The translations under genes were made by a program, and so were the position numbers. DNA of 64,000 bases from contig CAVXDY010000004.1 in NCBI GenBank assembly GCA_963760715.1, forward strand, positions 124,001-188,000, given 5' to 3'. Below are positions 57,145 to 64,000 of the stretch, in pieces; the stretch's first letter is position 1; each line of letters starts with the position of its first letter. This stretch comes from CAVXDY01 sp963760715. Lineage in GTDB: Bacteria; Actinomycetota; Thermoleophilia; Miltoncostaeales; Miltoncostaeaceae. Under the pieces are notes generated by a model. That model had not been told where the DNA came from. It was given only the letters and a program-made list of their open reading frames with translations, and did no database searches.

Positions 57145-57908
57145 AGGCTGAAGATCTCGATCGCGGTCGCCCGGCCGTCCGGGCCGGAGTCCACCACCGC
57201 GCCCTGCACCAGCACGCCCCCGTCGGCCGGCTCGAAGCGACCCGGGCCCCCGCTCAGGAAGCGGCGCAGGATGATCTCGGTGCGCACCCCGATCACCGAG
57301 TCATGAGGGCCGGTCATGCCCAGGTCGGTGAGGTAGGCCGTCCCGCCGGGGAGCACGCGGGCGTCGGCGGTCTGCACGTGCGTGTGGGTGCCCACAACGG
57401 CGGTCACCCGCCCGTCGAGGTGCCAGCCGAGGGCGATCTTCTCGCTGGTCGCCTCGGCGTGCACGTCCACGATCACGTGGCTCGCGCCGGCCCGGGCGCG
57501 CTCGACGAGGTCGTCGATGATCGCGAACGGGCTCTGGGACGCGGTCATGAAGACACTGCCCAGCACGTTGACCACGCTCACCGGCCCCGCCGGCGTCTCA
57601 ACGGTCACCAGCCCCCGGCCGGGCGCCCTCACGGCGATGTTGGCCGGGCGCAGCATGCGCGGCTCGGACTCCAGCATCGGGTAGATCTCGCTCTTCTGCA
57701 GGGTGTGGTTGCCCCCCGTCAGCACGTCGACGCCGGCGTCCAGCAGGTCCTGCGCCTGGCGGGGTGAGGTGCCGGCGCCCGCGGCGGCGTTCTCGGCGTT
57801 CACCACGACCACGTCGGGGCGGTGCGTCTCGCGCAGCCCGGGCAGGCGGTCGAGCAGGGCCCGCAGGCCCACTCCCCCCACCACGTCGCCGATCAGGAGC
57901 GCCCTCAC
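57135..57908 (-). CDS. YmdB-like metallophosphoesterase
   Basis: This family acts on 2',3'-cyclic AMP in Bacillus and influences biofilm and motility decisions. The 257-residue protein has LIGDVVGGVGLRAL, VVNAENAAAGAG, TGGNHTLQKSEIYPML and VDVHAEATSEKIALGWHLDGRVTAVVGTHTHVQTAD with the metal-binding His and Asn residues. It ends with DLGMTGPHDSVIG. It starts at GTG 57908. It is close to the M23-like gene on the same strand. Confidence 0.93.
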   Translation of the reverse strand: MRALLIGDVVGGVGLRALLDRLPGLRETHRPDVVVVNAENAAAGAGTSPRQAQDLLDAGVDVLTGGNHTLQKSEIYPMLESEPRMLRPANIAVRAPGRGLVTVETPAGPVSVVNVLGSVFMTASQSPFAIIDDLVERARAGASHVIVDVHAEATSEKIALGWHLDGRVTAVVGTHTHVQTADARVLPGGTAYLTDLGMTGPHDSVIGVRTEIILRRFLSGGPGRFEPADGGVLVQGAVVDSGPDGRATAIEIFSLPG

Positions 57909-57942
57909 CGGGCCAGGTTACGCCGCCGAGCGAGACCCGCCC

Positions 57943-58689
57943 CTACGGGATCAGGCCGGCCTCGGTGCGGATCAGCTCCATGTGAACGTGGTTGCCGCTG
58001 TCGGAGGTGAAGTGCGACAGCTCCTGCTCGGCCACGTTGGAGAAGTCCCGTACCCGGCCGAGGGGCGTCACGCCGGCGCGCACCGCGTCGCCCACGCTCG
58101 GCAGATCGCCCGCCATGGGCGGGTCGAGGTGGGTCAGGCGCAGCACCAGGCCGGTGGCCGCCACCGACGGGGCGATCGTGACCTCGTACCCCTCGATCCG
58201 TCCCAGCACAATGTAGTCGCTCACGCTGGCGATCGTCCCGTCCACCGGCGCGTACACGGCCGTGCCGGCCGGCGCGCCCACGTCGAGGGCCGCCGTGTCG
58301 GGGCCGGCGCGGCCGGCGCGGTCCGACTGCTGGATGTGCAGGGCCCCCGACGCCTCCATCGCCACGCCCGAGGGGTCGTTGATGGCATGGAAGGCGGCGG
58401 CCGTGACCCGCTGCGGATCGACCGGGATGTGCACCTCCACGCCGTCGGCGCGCGCGATGACCACGTCGGGCGGGCGGGCGCCCGAGCCGAGGTCCGGCGA
58501 GGGCACGGGCGAGGCCAGGGGACCGGCCTGAGAGGCCACGCCCTCGCGGCCGATGCCGAGGACGAGCGCGAGCACGACGACGATGATGAGGGGGATCGCC
58601 GCCATGATGAGCGCGCGGGGATCGCGGCGGAGCTCGCGGCGGCGCCGCGAGCGACGACCCTCGAGCTGCGCTCGGGTGAGCGGAGGCAT
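57943..58689 (-). CDS. Membrane-anchored M23 (LytM)-like protein, zinc site incomplete
   Basis: The 248-residue protein has a basic N-terminus, one membrane helix (LIMAAIPLIIVVVLALVLGI), a Pro/Ser linker and an M23-like beta domain. The domain has ALDVGAPAGTAVYAPVDGTI and the final NHVHMEL (the HxH pair). The first zinc His is replaced: the HxxxD motif reads TAALD. The protein is probably a non-catalytic binding or regulatory relative of peptidoglycan hydrolases. ATG 58689. It lies 34 bases upstream of the phosphoesterase gene. Confidence 0.72.
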   Translation of the reverse strand: MPPLTRAQLEGRRSRRRRELRRDPRALIMAAIPLIIVVVLALVLGIGREGVASQAGPLASPVPSPDLGSGARPPDVVIARADGVEVHIPVDPQRVTAAAFHAINDPSGVAMEASGALHIQQSDRAGRAGPDTAALDVGAPAGTAVYAPVDGTIASVSDYIVLGRIEGYEVTIAPSVAATGLVLRLTHLDPPMAGDLPSVGDAVRAGVTPLGRVRDFSNVAEQELSHFTSDSGNHVHMELIRTEAGLIP

Positions 58690-58761
58690 CGCGCGGGAGA
58701 GTAGCCGAGACCCGGGAGACCCCGCCAGCGCATGCCGATCCCGGAGGGGGACGGCGCTAGG

Positions 58762-59979
58762 ATGGCCCGGATGAGCGGGCGCGCCGCCCTCCAGCCCGCG
58801 TTGGCCAAGCTCGTGGCGTTCGCGGCCGTCGTCGTGATCGTCTGGATCCTCGCCCAGACGATGGGCCCCGTGCTGCTGGTCTTCATCGTCTCGGTGATCA
58901 TCGCGATGCTGCTGAATCCGCTGGTGCGGATGCTCTGCCGCCTGCGGATCCCCCGCGGCCTCGCGGTCCTGATGGTCTTCCTGGGCTTCGCCGCCGCCAT
59001 CGCGGTCTCGATCTTCCTGATCATCACGCCGGTGCGCACGCAGGTGGAGGAGATCCAGCGCAACCTGCCCGCCTACACGGACCAGGCCAAGCGCCAGGCC
59101 GACTCGCTCCAGGGCTTCTTCGACCGGCACGGCATCAACGTGGACGTGAAGGAGCGCTCGGACGCGTTCCTGGGCGGCCTGCAGGACCGGGCCTCGGAGG
59201 CCGCCGACAACCTCATCAGCTACAGCCTGGACGTCCTCGCCGTGCTGGTGACCCTGATCATCATCCTGGTCGCCAGCATCTACATGCTTCTGGACGCCCC
59301 CCGCATCGCCCGCTTCGCCCAGAGCATCGGCGGGCCCGAGACGGCCCGCTTCCTGCGGCGCACCGAGCGCACCCTGACCCAGTACATGAAGGCGCAGCTG
59401 CTGGTGTCGCTCATCATCGGCACCAGCGCGGGGATCGTGCTGTGGGTCTATGGGGTGACCGGGCTCTTCCCCCTGGGGGCGACCTTTGCGGTGGCGTTCG
59501 CGGCCTGGGTCTTCGTGATGGAGTTCGTGCCCTACGTGGGGCCGATCCTGGGGGCCGTGCCCCCCACGCTGCTGGCCCTCTTCACGTCGCCGGTCGCGGC
59601 CCTGTGGGTGGTGGTGGCGTTCATCGCGATCCACCAGCTCGAGGGCCACATCGTGGTGCCCAACATCATGGGGTCGGCCGTCGGGGTGCACCCGCTGGTG
59701 GTGATCTTCGGGCTCCTGATCGGCGAGCAGCTCGCCGGCATCGTCGGCGTCCTGATCGCGATCCCGATGGTCGTGATCGTGAAGGAGGCGGTCACCTTCG
59801 GCATCGAGCGGCTGGGGCTGGGGGTCGAGCCGCCGGTCGCCGAAGCCGCCGCCATCGCGGTCACGGAGCCCGCGCCGCCCGAGCCCGAGCCCGAGCCCGG
59901 GCCCGGGCCCGAGCCCCCGGCGCCCCGGGAGGACCCCACCCCGGTGCTGGACTCCCCCGAGCTGAGGCCCAGGCCCTGA
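58762..59979 (+). CDS. AI-2E family transporter (PerM-like)
   Basis: The 405-residue protein has seven or eight helices and the family core: FIVSVIIAMLLNPLVRML, a soluble loop with VEEIQRNLPAY, VFVMEFVPYVGPILGAVPP and VHPLVVIFGLLIGEQLAGIVGVLIAIP. It ends in a Pro/Glu-rich tail. The family name is historical; members differ in substrate and some are Na+/H+ antiporters. ATG 58762 is used (a GGAGGGGG is 11 bases upstream); ATG 58732 and 58771 are alternatives. Its stop sits in the CTGA that starts the ABC ATPase frame. Confidence 0.88.
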   Translation: MARMSGRAALQPALAKLVAFAAVVVIVWILAQTMGPVLLVFIVSVIIAMLLNPLVRMLCRLRIPRGLAVLMVFLGFAAAIAVSIFLIITPVRTQVEEIQRNLPAYTDQAKRQADSLQGFFDRHGINVDVKERSDAFLGGLQDRASEAADNLISYSLDVLAVLVTLIIILVASIYMLLDAPRIARFAQSIGGPETARFLRRTERTLTQYMKAQLLVSLIIGTSAGIVLWVYGVTGLFPLGATFAVAFAAWVFVMEFVPYVGPILGAVPPTLLALFTSPVAALWVVVAFIAIHQLEGHIVVPNIMGSAVGVHPLVVIFGLLIGEQLAGIVGVLIAIPMVVIVKEAVTFGIERLGLGVEPPVAEAAAIAVTEPAPPEPEPEPGPGPEPPAPREDPTPVLDSPELRPRP

Positions 59980-60722
59980 GCGGGCCGGCCACGGAGCCGG
60001 GCGCGACCCTGCTGGTGGCGCGCGGCGTGGGCCGCAGCTACCGCGGCGTGCGCGCGCTCTCGGACGTCGATCTCGAGCTCCGGCGCGGCCAGTCGGTGGC
60101 CCTGCTCGGCCCCAACGGCGCGGGCAAGACCACGCTCCTCACGATCCTGGCCGGAGTGGGGCGCGCGAGCTCCGGCACGCTCGCATGGGCCGAGGACGTC
60201 GCACCGCGCGTGGGGTGGGTGCCGCAGCGTCCGGCCCTCTACCAGCGTCTGTCCGTACGCGAGAACCTGCGCCTGTTCGCGGCGCTCGAGAAGCGGGGCG
60301 ACCCGGCCGCGGCGGCCGATGCGCTCATCGCCCGGGCCGACCTCGGCGCCATGGCCGATCAGATCGCCGCCCGGCTCTCCACCGGCACGCTTCAGCGGCT
60401 GAACCTCGCCATCGCCCTGGCGGGGCGCCCCAGCGTGCTGCTGCTCGACGAGCCCACCGCCACGCTCAGCCCGGACCAGCGCCTGCGCCTGTGGAGGTGG
60501 CTCGACGAGCTGCGCGCCGACGAGGGCATGGCGGTGCTGTTCTCGACCCAGTCGGTGGACGAGGCGCAGCGGCACGGCGACCGCCTGGTGGTGCTCGTGG
60601 GGGGCCGCCTGGCCTTCTCGGGCACCCCCGAGGAGATGCTCGCCGCCCACGCCGCCGGCGCGCAGGGAGGCGCCGAGGTCGCGGAGCGCGCCTTCATGCA
60701 CCTGTTGGAGCAATCCGTCTGA
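59976..60722 (+). CDS. ABC transporter ATP-binding protein, switch His replaced
   Basis: The ATPase has Walker A GPNGAGKTT, the Q-loop Gln in GWVPQRPALYQ, a variant signature LSTGTLQRLNLA and Walker B VLLLDEPTATLSPDQ. The switch position, usually STH, reads FSTQ, so the catalytic His is Gln. CTG 59976 overlaps the upstream stop and gives 248 residues; GTG 60015 is the alternative and would remove 13 residues before the first strand. The stop overlaps the permease start. The pair forms one ABC-2 exporter of unknown substrate. Confidence 0.87.
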   Translation: MSGPATEPGATLLVARGVGRSYRGVRALSDVDLELRRGQSVALLGPNGAGKTTLLTILAGVGRASSGTLAWAEDVAPRVGWVPQRPALYQRLSVRENLRLFAALEKRGDPAAAADALIARADLGAMADQIAARLSTGTLQRLNLAIALAGRPSVLLLDEPTATLSPDQRLRLWRWLDELRADEGMAVLFSTQSVDEAQRHGDRLVVLVGGRLAFSGTPEEMLAAHAAGAQGGAEVAERAFMHLLEQSV

Positions 60723-62059
60723 AGGCCGCGGCCCTCATCTTCCGGAAGGACGTGCGCCTGCTGCGGCGCGCCCCGGCCGTGCTGCTGCTCGTGGTCGTCT
60801 ACCCGATCGTCGTCGCGCTGCTCGTGGCCCTGGCCCTGCAGAACCAGGATCACCGGCCGAGTGTCGCGGTGGTGAACCTGGACGGATCCGGGCGCACGGT
60901 GGAGGTGGGGGGCCGGCGGCTGTCCGTCGACGACTACGTCAACCGGCTGGCGGAGGACGTGGACGTGTCGCTGCTCGACGCGAAGCAGGCCGCCGACGCC
61001 CTCAGCGCGGGGCGGGTGGGGGCGGTGGTCACGATCCCCGACCACTTCATCGCCGACCTTCAGTCCGGGGTGCGCCAGCCGGTGATCCGCCTGGCCACGA
61101 GCCGCCGCTCCCCGATCGAGGCCGACCAGATCCAGCGGAGCCTCGAGGCGGCGCTCTACCGGCTCAACCAGCGCCTGGCCGTGGGGTACGTGGACTCGGT
61201 GCTGCGCCTCGTGGACCTTGTGGTGAACGGCGGGAGGATCGGCTTCTTCGGGCGCACCGGCGATGCCCTCGGCCTCCGGCGCAGCCGCGCCCTGGTGCTG
61301 ACGATGCAGCGGCGGCTGCGCGCGGCCGGCGACCCGGGCACCGCCGCCCAGCTCGGCCCCCTCCTGAACTTCATCGACGAGACCCAGAACAACCTCGACC
61401 TGGCAAAGCCCGCGGCCAACGCCATCCGCGCTCCGATCCAGCTCCAGACGGTCGATGCCGTGAAGGGGCGCGAGCCGCTCTCGGCGTTCGGGTTCGCCGC
61501 CGCCCTGCTCGTGAGCCTGGGGCTCGCCGGGACCCTCCTGGGCGCGTCGGTGATGTCGACCGAGCGCGAGGAGGCCACGCTCACCCGCCTCGGGCGCGGC
61601 CTGGTCTCGCCGTGGTCGCTGGTGGCCGAGAAGACCGCCTTCACGGCCTCGGTCTGCGCGGTGGTCGGGCTCATCCTGCTCGCCGTGGTCGCGGGGCTCA
61701 CCGACCTCGCGATCGGGCGCTGGGGCCTCTGGGTCGTCACGGTGCTCCTGGCCGGCCTGGCGTTCGGCGCGTTCGGGGTCGTGGCGGGGGCGCTCGCCCG
61801 CGAGGCGCGCACGGCCCTGCTGGCGGTGCTGATGATCAGCCTGCCCCTGATCGGCCTGAGCGTCCTGCCGGGCGCCCCCGCGAAGGCGATCGGCGAGGTC
61901 GTCCCGTTCAGCCCCGCCTTCGACGCCTTCCAGACGCTGCTCGTGGAGCCCACCATCCCGGGCGCCGACCTCGCGCGCACCCTGGGTCAGCTCGCGCTGA
62001 TCGCCCTCGTCCTCGGCATCGCGGCGGCCCTGGTGGTGCGGCGGCGGATCACGGCCTGA
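60719..62059 (+). CDS. ABC-2 type exporter permease with large external domain
   Basis: From CTG 60719 the protein reads LKAAALIFRKDVRLLRRAP, the usual cytoplasmic start of ABC-2 permeases. A first helix (VLLLVVVYPIVVALLVALAL) and a long extracytoplasmic region of about 220 residues (VAVVNLDGSGRTVEVGGRRL, AGRVGAVVTIPDHFIADLQSG) follow, then five C-terminal helices. This is the YhgE/NodJ-like layout with 446 residues. No ATG, GTG or TTG lies in frame upstream before the preceding gene's coding text, and the next (GTG in KDVRLL) would cut the amphipathic start. The last 11 bases overlap the convergent aat gene. Confidence 0.88.
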   Translation: MKAAALIFRKDVRLLRRAPAVLLLVVVYPIVVALLVALALQNQDHRPSVAVVNLDGSGRTVEVGGRRLSVDDYVNRLAEDVDVSLLDAKQAADALSAGRVGAVVTIPDHFIADLQSGVRQPVIRLATSRRSPIEADQIQRSLEAALYRLNQRLAVGYVDSVLRLVDLVVNGGRIGFFGRTGDALGLRRSRALVLTMQRRLRAAGDPGTAAQLGPLLNFIDETQNNLDLAKPAANAIRAPIQLQTVDAVKGREPLSAFGFAAALLVSLGLAGTLLGASVMSTEREEATLTRLGRGLVSPWSLVAEKTAFTASVCAVVGLILLAVVAGLTDLAIGRWGLWVVTVLLAGLAFGAFGVVAGALAREARTALLAVLMISLPLIGLSVLPGAPAKAIGEVVPFSPAFDAFQTLLVEPTIPGADLARTLGQLALIALVLGIAAALVVRRRITA

Positions 62060-62660
62060 GCGAGCGGTCCAGGGCCAGCGCCTCGTTCAGGCGGGCGAGG
62101 TACTCGCCGCGCCCGAGGTCGACCGCCCCGAACCGGGCGGTGTGCGGCGAGCTCATCTGGATGTCCCAGAGCACGAAGCCCCGCTCGGCCAGGAGGACGG
62201 CGGCGCCCACAAGGGCCGCGTTACCGGCGTCCGGCTCCCGGTGGAACATCGACTCCGAGGTGAACAGGCCGCCCAGCGCCACCCCGAAGAGGCCGCCGGC
62301 CAGGCGCTCTCCGGTCCAGGCCTCGACGCTGTGGGCCAGGCCAAGGCGGTGCAGCGCGCCGTAGGCCTCGCCCAGGCGCGGCGTGAGCCACACCCCCTCC
62401 CGGTCCTCCGCGCAGGCGGCCACCACCTCGTCGAAGGCCGCGTCGACGCGGATCTCGTACGCCCGGCGCCGGACGGCCCGGCGCACCGAGGGGGGGACGC
62501 GGAAGCCGTGGATGGGCATCACCGCGCGCGGATCCGCCTCGTACAGGCCCACCGCCCCGCGGGCGCCAACCTCGTCCATGGGGAACCAGCCGCGCGCGTA
62601 GGCCGCCAGCAGCGCCTCGGGCGAGAGGGACGGATGAAGGCCCCGTGGCACGGTTGTCAC
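62049..62660 (-). CDS. aat: Leucyl/phenylalanyl-tRNA-protein transferase
   Basis: Aat adds Leu or Phe to proteins with N-terminal Arg or Lys, marking them for ClpS/ClpAP degradation. The 203-residue protein has YARGWFPMDE, VWLTPRLGEAYGALHRLGLAHSVEAW, GGLFGVALGGLFTSESMF and RGFVLWDIQ. The first substrate strand differs: GLYEADPRAVMPI replaces the common WWSPDPRA. The later NASKxAL reads DAGNAAL. It belongs to a divergent branch of the family. GTG 62660. Confidence 0.88.
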   Translation of the reverse strand: MTTVPRGLHPSLSPEALLAAYARGWFPMDEVGARGAVGLYEADPRAVMPIHGFRVPPSVRRAVRRRAYEIRVDAAFDEVVAACAEDREGVWLTPRLGEAYGALHRLGLAHSVEAWTGERLAGGLFGVALGGLFTSESMFHREPDAGNAALVGAAVLLAERGFVLWDIQMSSPHTARFGAVDLGRGEYLARLNEALALDRSLRP

Positions 62661-62725
62661 CGTAACCCCCGCCGGTACCCTTGCGTGGAGCGACTCGACG
62701 ATCCTCGGGGCCCTGACACGGGTCG

Positions 62726-63445
62726 CTAGGGCACCCAGGTGTCCCCGGCGGGCGTGACGACCAGCTCGTGGGTCCAGCCCCGCGGCGACTGGGCGGCGAG
62801 GTAGGCCACCGCGGCGGCCACGTCCTCCGGGGTGAGCGCGTCCTCAGGCGGCCGGTCGGCCATCGGGTTGCGCGAGGTGCGGATGATGCCGTCGGCAACC
62901 AGGAGGGCCACGTGAACGCCGGCCGGGCGCAGTTCCTGGGCCAGCGACTGGGTCAACGCGCGGGCGCCGAACTGGGCCGCGGCCCAGGGCCCGCGCCCGG
63001 GCATCCCGCGCCGCGCCGACCCGCCCGAGACCTGGATCAGCGTGCCGGAGCCCCGGCGGGCCAGCGCGGCCCCTCCCTCCCGGAGGATCGCCCACGCGGC
63101 GGGCAGGAAGCCGGCGACCCACGACTCCAGGCGGTCCGGGGGAGCCGTGATGATCGGGCCGCCGCCGAAGCTGTGGTCCCGGGGCGGGGCGGCGGCGGCG
63201 TTGACCACGAGGTCGAGGCCCCCCAGGTCGCGCTCGGCGCGGGCGAGGGCCTCGGCCACCAGCGCGTGGTCGGATGCGTCGCCCCGCACCCCGACGGCCT
63301 CGGGATGGGCCTCGCGCAGCGCGTCGAGGGTCTCCTCGGAGCGGGCCACGGCCAGGGCGCGCCAGCCCGCCGCCAGCCGGTCGGCCACCACGGCCCGGCC
63401 GACATTGCGCGCGCCGAACGCGACGAGGACGGGTGGGCCGCTCAT
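62726..63445 (-). CDS. Short-chain dehydrogenase-like protein without the catalytic Tyr and Lys
   Basis: The 239-residue SDR-fold protein has a changed dinucleotide loop (VAFGARNVGRAVV), the strand LDLVVNAAA, Ser in LIQVSGGSARRG and the helix where YxxxK should lie reading WAAAQFGARALTQSLAQEL. Tyr is replaced by Trp and Lys by Gln, so normal SDR catalysis is unlikely. It may bind a nucleotide without turnover or use another mechanism. ATG 63445. It is divergent from hemB. Confidence 0.82.
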   Translation of the reverse strand: MSGPPVLVAFGARNVGRAVVADRLAAGWRALAVARSEETLDALREAHPEAVGVRGDASDHALVAEALARAERDLGGLDLVVNAAAAPPRDHSFGGGPIITAPPDRLESWVAGFLPAAWAILREGGAALARRGSGTLIQVSGGSARRGMPGRGPWAAAQFGARALTQSLAQELRPAGVHVALLVADGIIRTSRNPMADRPPEDALTPEDVAAAVAYLAAQSPRGWTHELVVTPAGDTWVP

Positions 63446-63497
63446 CCGGGCAGTCTGCCAGCGGAGCCCGGCGGGATGCGGGGAGTAGACTGACCGC

Positions 63498-64000
63498 GTG
63501 CTCGAGGAGAGGGAGACCACCGCTGCGGCCCGCTTCCCGCAGGTGCGGATGCGTCGCCTGCGCGCCGGCGAGGTCATGCGGCGGATGGTCCGCGAGACGC
63601 GCCTGTCGCCCGACCGCATGGTGCTGCCGCTGTTCGCCATCGAGGGACGGGACGCCCGCGTCCCGATCGACTCGCTGCCCGGGCACGCCCGGCTGTCGCC
63701 CGACCTGGTGGCCGCCACCGCGGCGCGGGCGTTCGCCGCGGGGGTGCCCGCCGTCCTGCTGTTCGGCGTGACCGATCACAAGGACGGCGCCGGGAGCGCC
63801 GCCTACGAGGCCGGCGGCGTCGTGCAGGCGGCCGTGGCCGCGATCAAGGACGCGGTGCCCGAGATGGTGGTCGTCACCGACGTGTGCCTGTGCGCCTACA
63901 CCGACCACGGCCACTGCGGGGTCGTCATCGACGGAGAGGTCCACAACGACCTCAGCCTGGAGCTCCTGGCACGGACCGCGGTGAGCCACGCGGACGCCGG
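63498..64000 (+). CDS. hemB: Delta-aminolevulinic acid dehydratase, 3' end outside the window
   Basis: HemB joins two aminolevulinate molecules to porphobilinogen in haem and cobalamin synthesis; the latter serves MetH. The first 167 residues are present: MRRMVRETRLSPDRMVLPLF, GVPAVLLFGVTDHKD and the zinc site DVCLCAYTDHGHCGV with its Cys residues, so this is the zinc-dependent type. GTG 63498 gives a normal start. The catalytic Lys region lies beyond base 64000. Confidence 0.95.
   Translation, partial: MLEERETTAAARFPQVRMRRLRAGEVMRRMVRETRLSPDRMVLPLFAIEGRDARVPIDSLPGHARLSPDLVAATAARAFAAGVPAVLLFGVTDHKDGAGSAAYEAGGVVQAAVAAIKDAVPEMVVVTDVCLCAYTDHGHCGVVIDGEVHNDLSLELLARTAVSHADA

Overview
The window is about 64 kb of very GC-rich, densely coding bacterial chromosome. 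Codon use, gene families (PurS/Q/L-type purine synthesis, a CtpE-like P-type ATPase, VKOR plus DsbA-like pairs, zinc-type HemB) and the many start/stop overlaps suggest a deep-branching actinobacterium, perhaps of the Thermoleophilia. That placement is inference; there is no rRNA here to test it. I see no rRNA, tRNA, CRISPR array, prophage or insertion sequence. One toxin-antitoxin pair is the only accessory-type module.

Layout. 1-1113: 3' part of purA. 1122-5925 (minus strand): a very large membrane-anchored sigma factor with a 66-bp tandem repeat, an HD-GYP protein and a frameshifted small membrane protein. 5994-17033: one purine operon, purD-purB-purC-purS-purQ-purL-[purF-purM fused]-purN-purH, with almost every junction a 4-base overlap. 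17062-18692: an ABC exporter. 18829-21784: a divergent pair of secreted proteases (a subtilase and a trypsin-like protein) around a palindrome-rich spacer. 21814-26368: alanine dehydrogenase, P-type ATPase and a VKOR/thioredoxin pair. 26525-30905: sbcD, sbcC and a small membrane protein. 30940-33962: an MFS transporter and an S9 peptidase. 34100-42237: a fatty-acid cluster (fabD, fabG, two fabF genes), a 70-residue membrane protein and metH. 42269-42909: a Phd/VapC-type toxin-antitoxin operon with its operator. 42918-46234: a MetE-like fragment protein, an NCS1-type permease and pckA. 46324-51216: secreted proteins of an apparently undescribed family sharing a QRISQAAV motif, around an enoyl-CoA hydratase and a PanE-like reductase. 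51233-53499: ddl and an aminotransferase. 53556-57122: GtrA and two GT87-like membrane glycosyltransferases. 57135-64000: a YmdB-like phosphoesterase, a degenerate M23 protein, an AI-2E family protein, an ABC exporter, aat, a degenerate SDR and the start of hemB.

Three things stand out. (1) At six gene junctions the downstream gene can be full length only, or best, if translation starts at CTG inside a CTGA stop/start overlap (ctpE, the MFS gene, fabD, vapC, and both genes of the ABC exporter near 60 kb). The sigma gene also has a CTG behind a strong AGGAGG. This looks like a real, recurring start signal. (2) PurF and PurM are one uninterrupted reading frame. (3) The sigma factor carries a zinc-finger-like module, a membrane segment and a long Ala/Gln/Asp/Lys repeat. 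The repeat is read through three consistent one-base shifts that together restore the frame.

Several other genes (the small membrane protein at 5.6 kb, the subtilase, the DsbA-like gene twice, sbcC) carry single-base indels that keep homology on both sides. Sequencing or assembly error is the likeliest reason. Their coordinates below span both halves.
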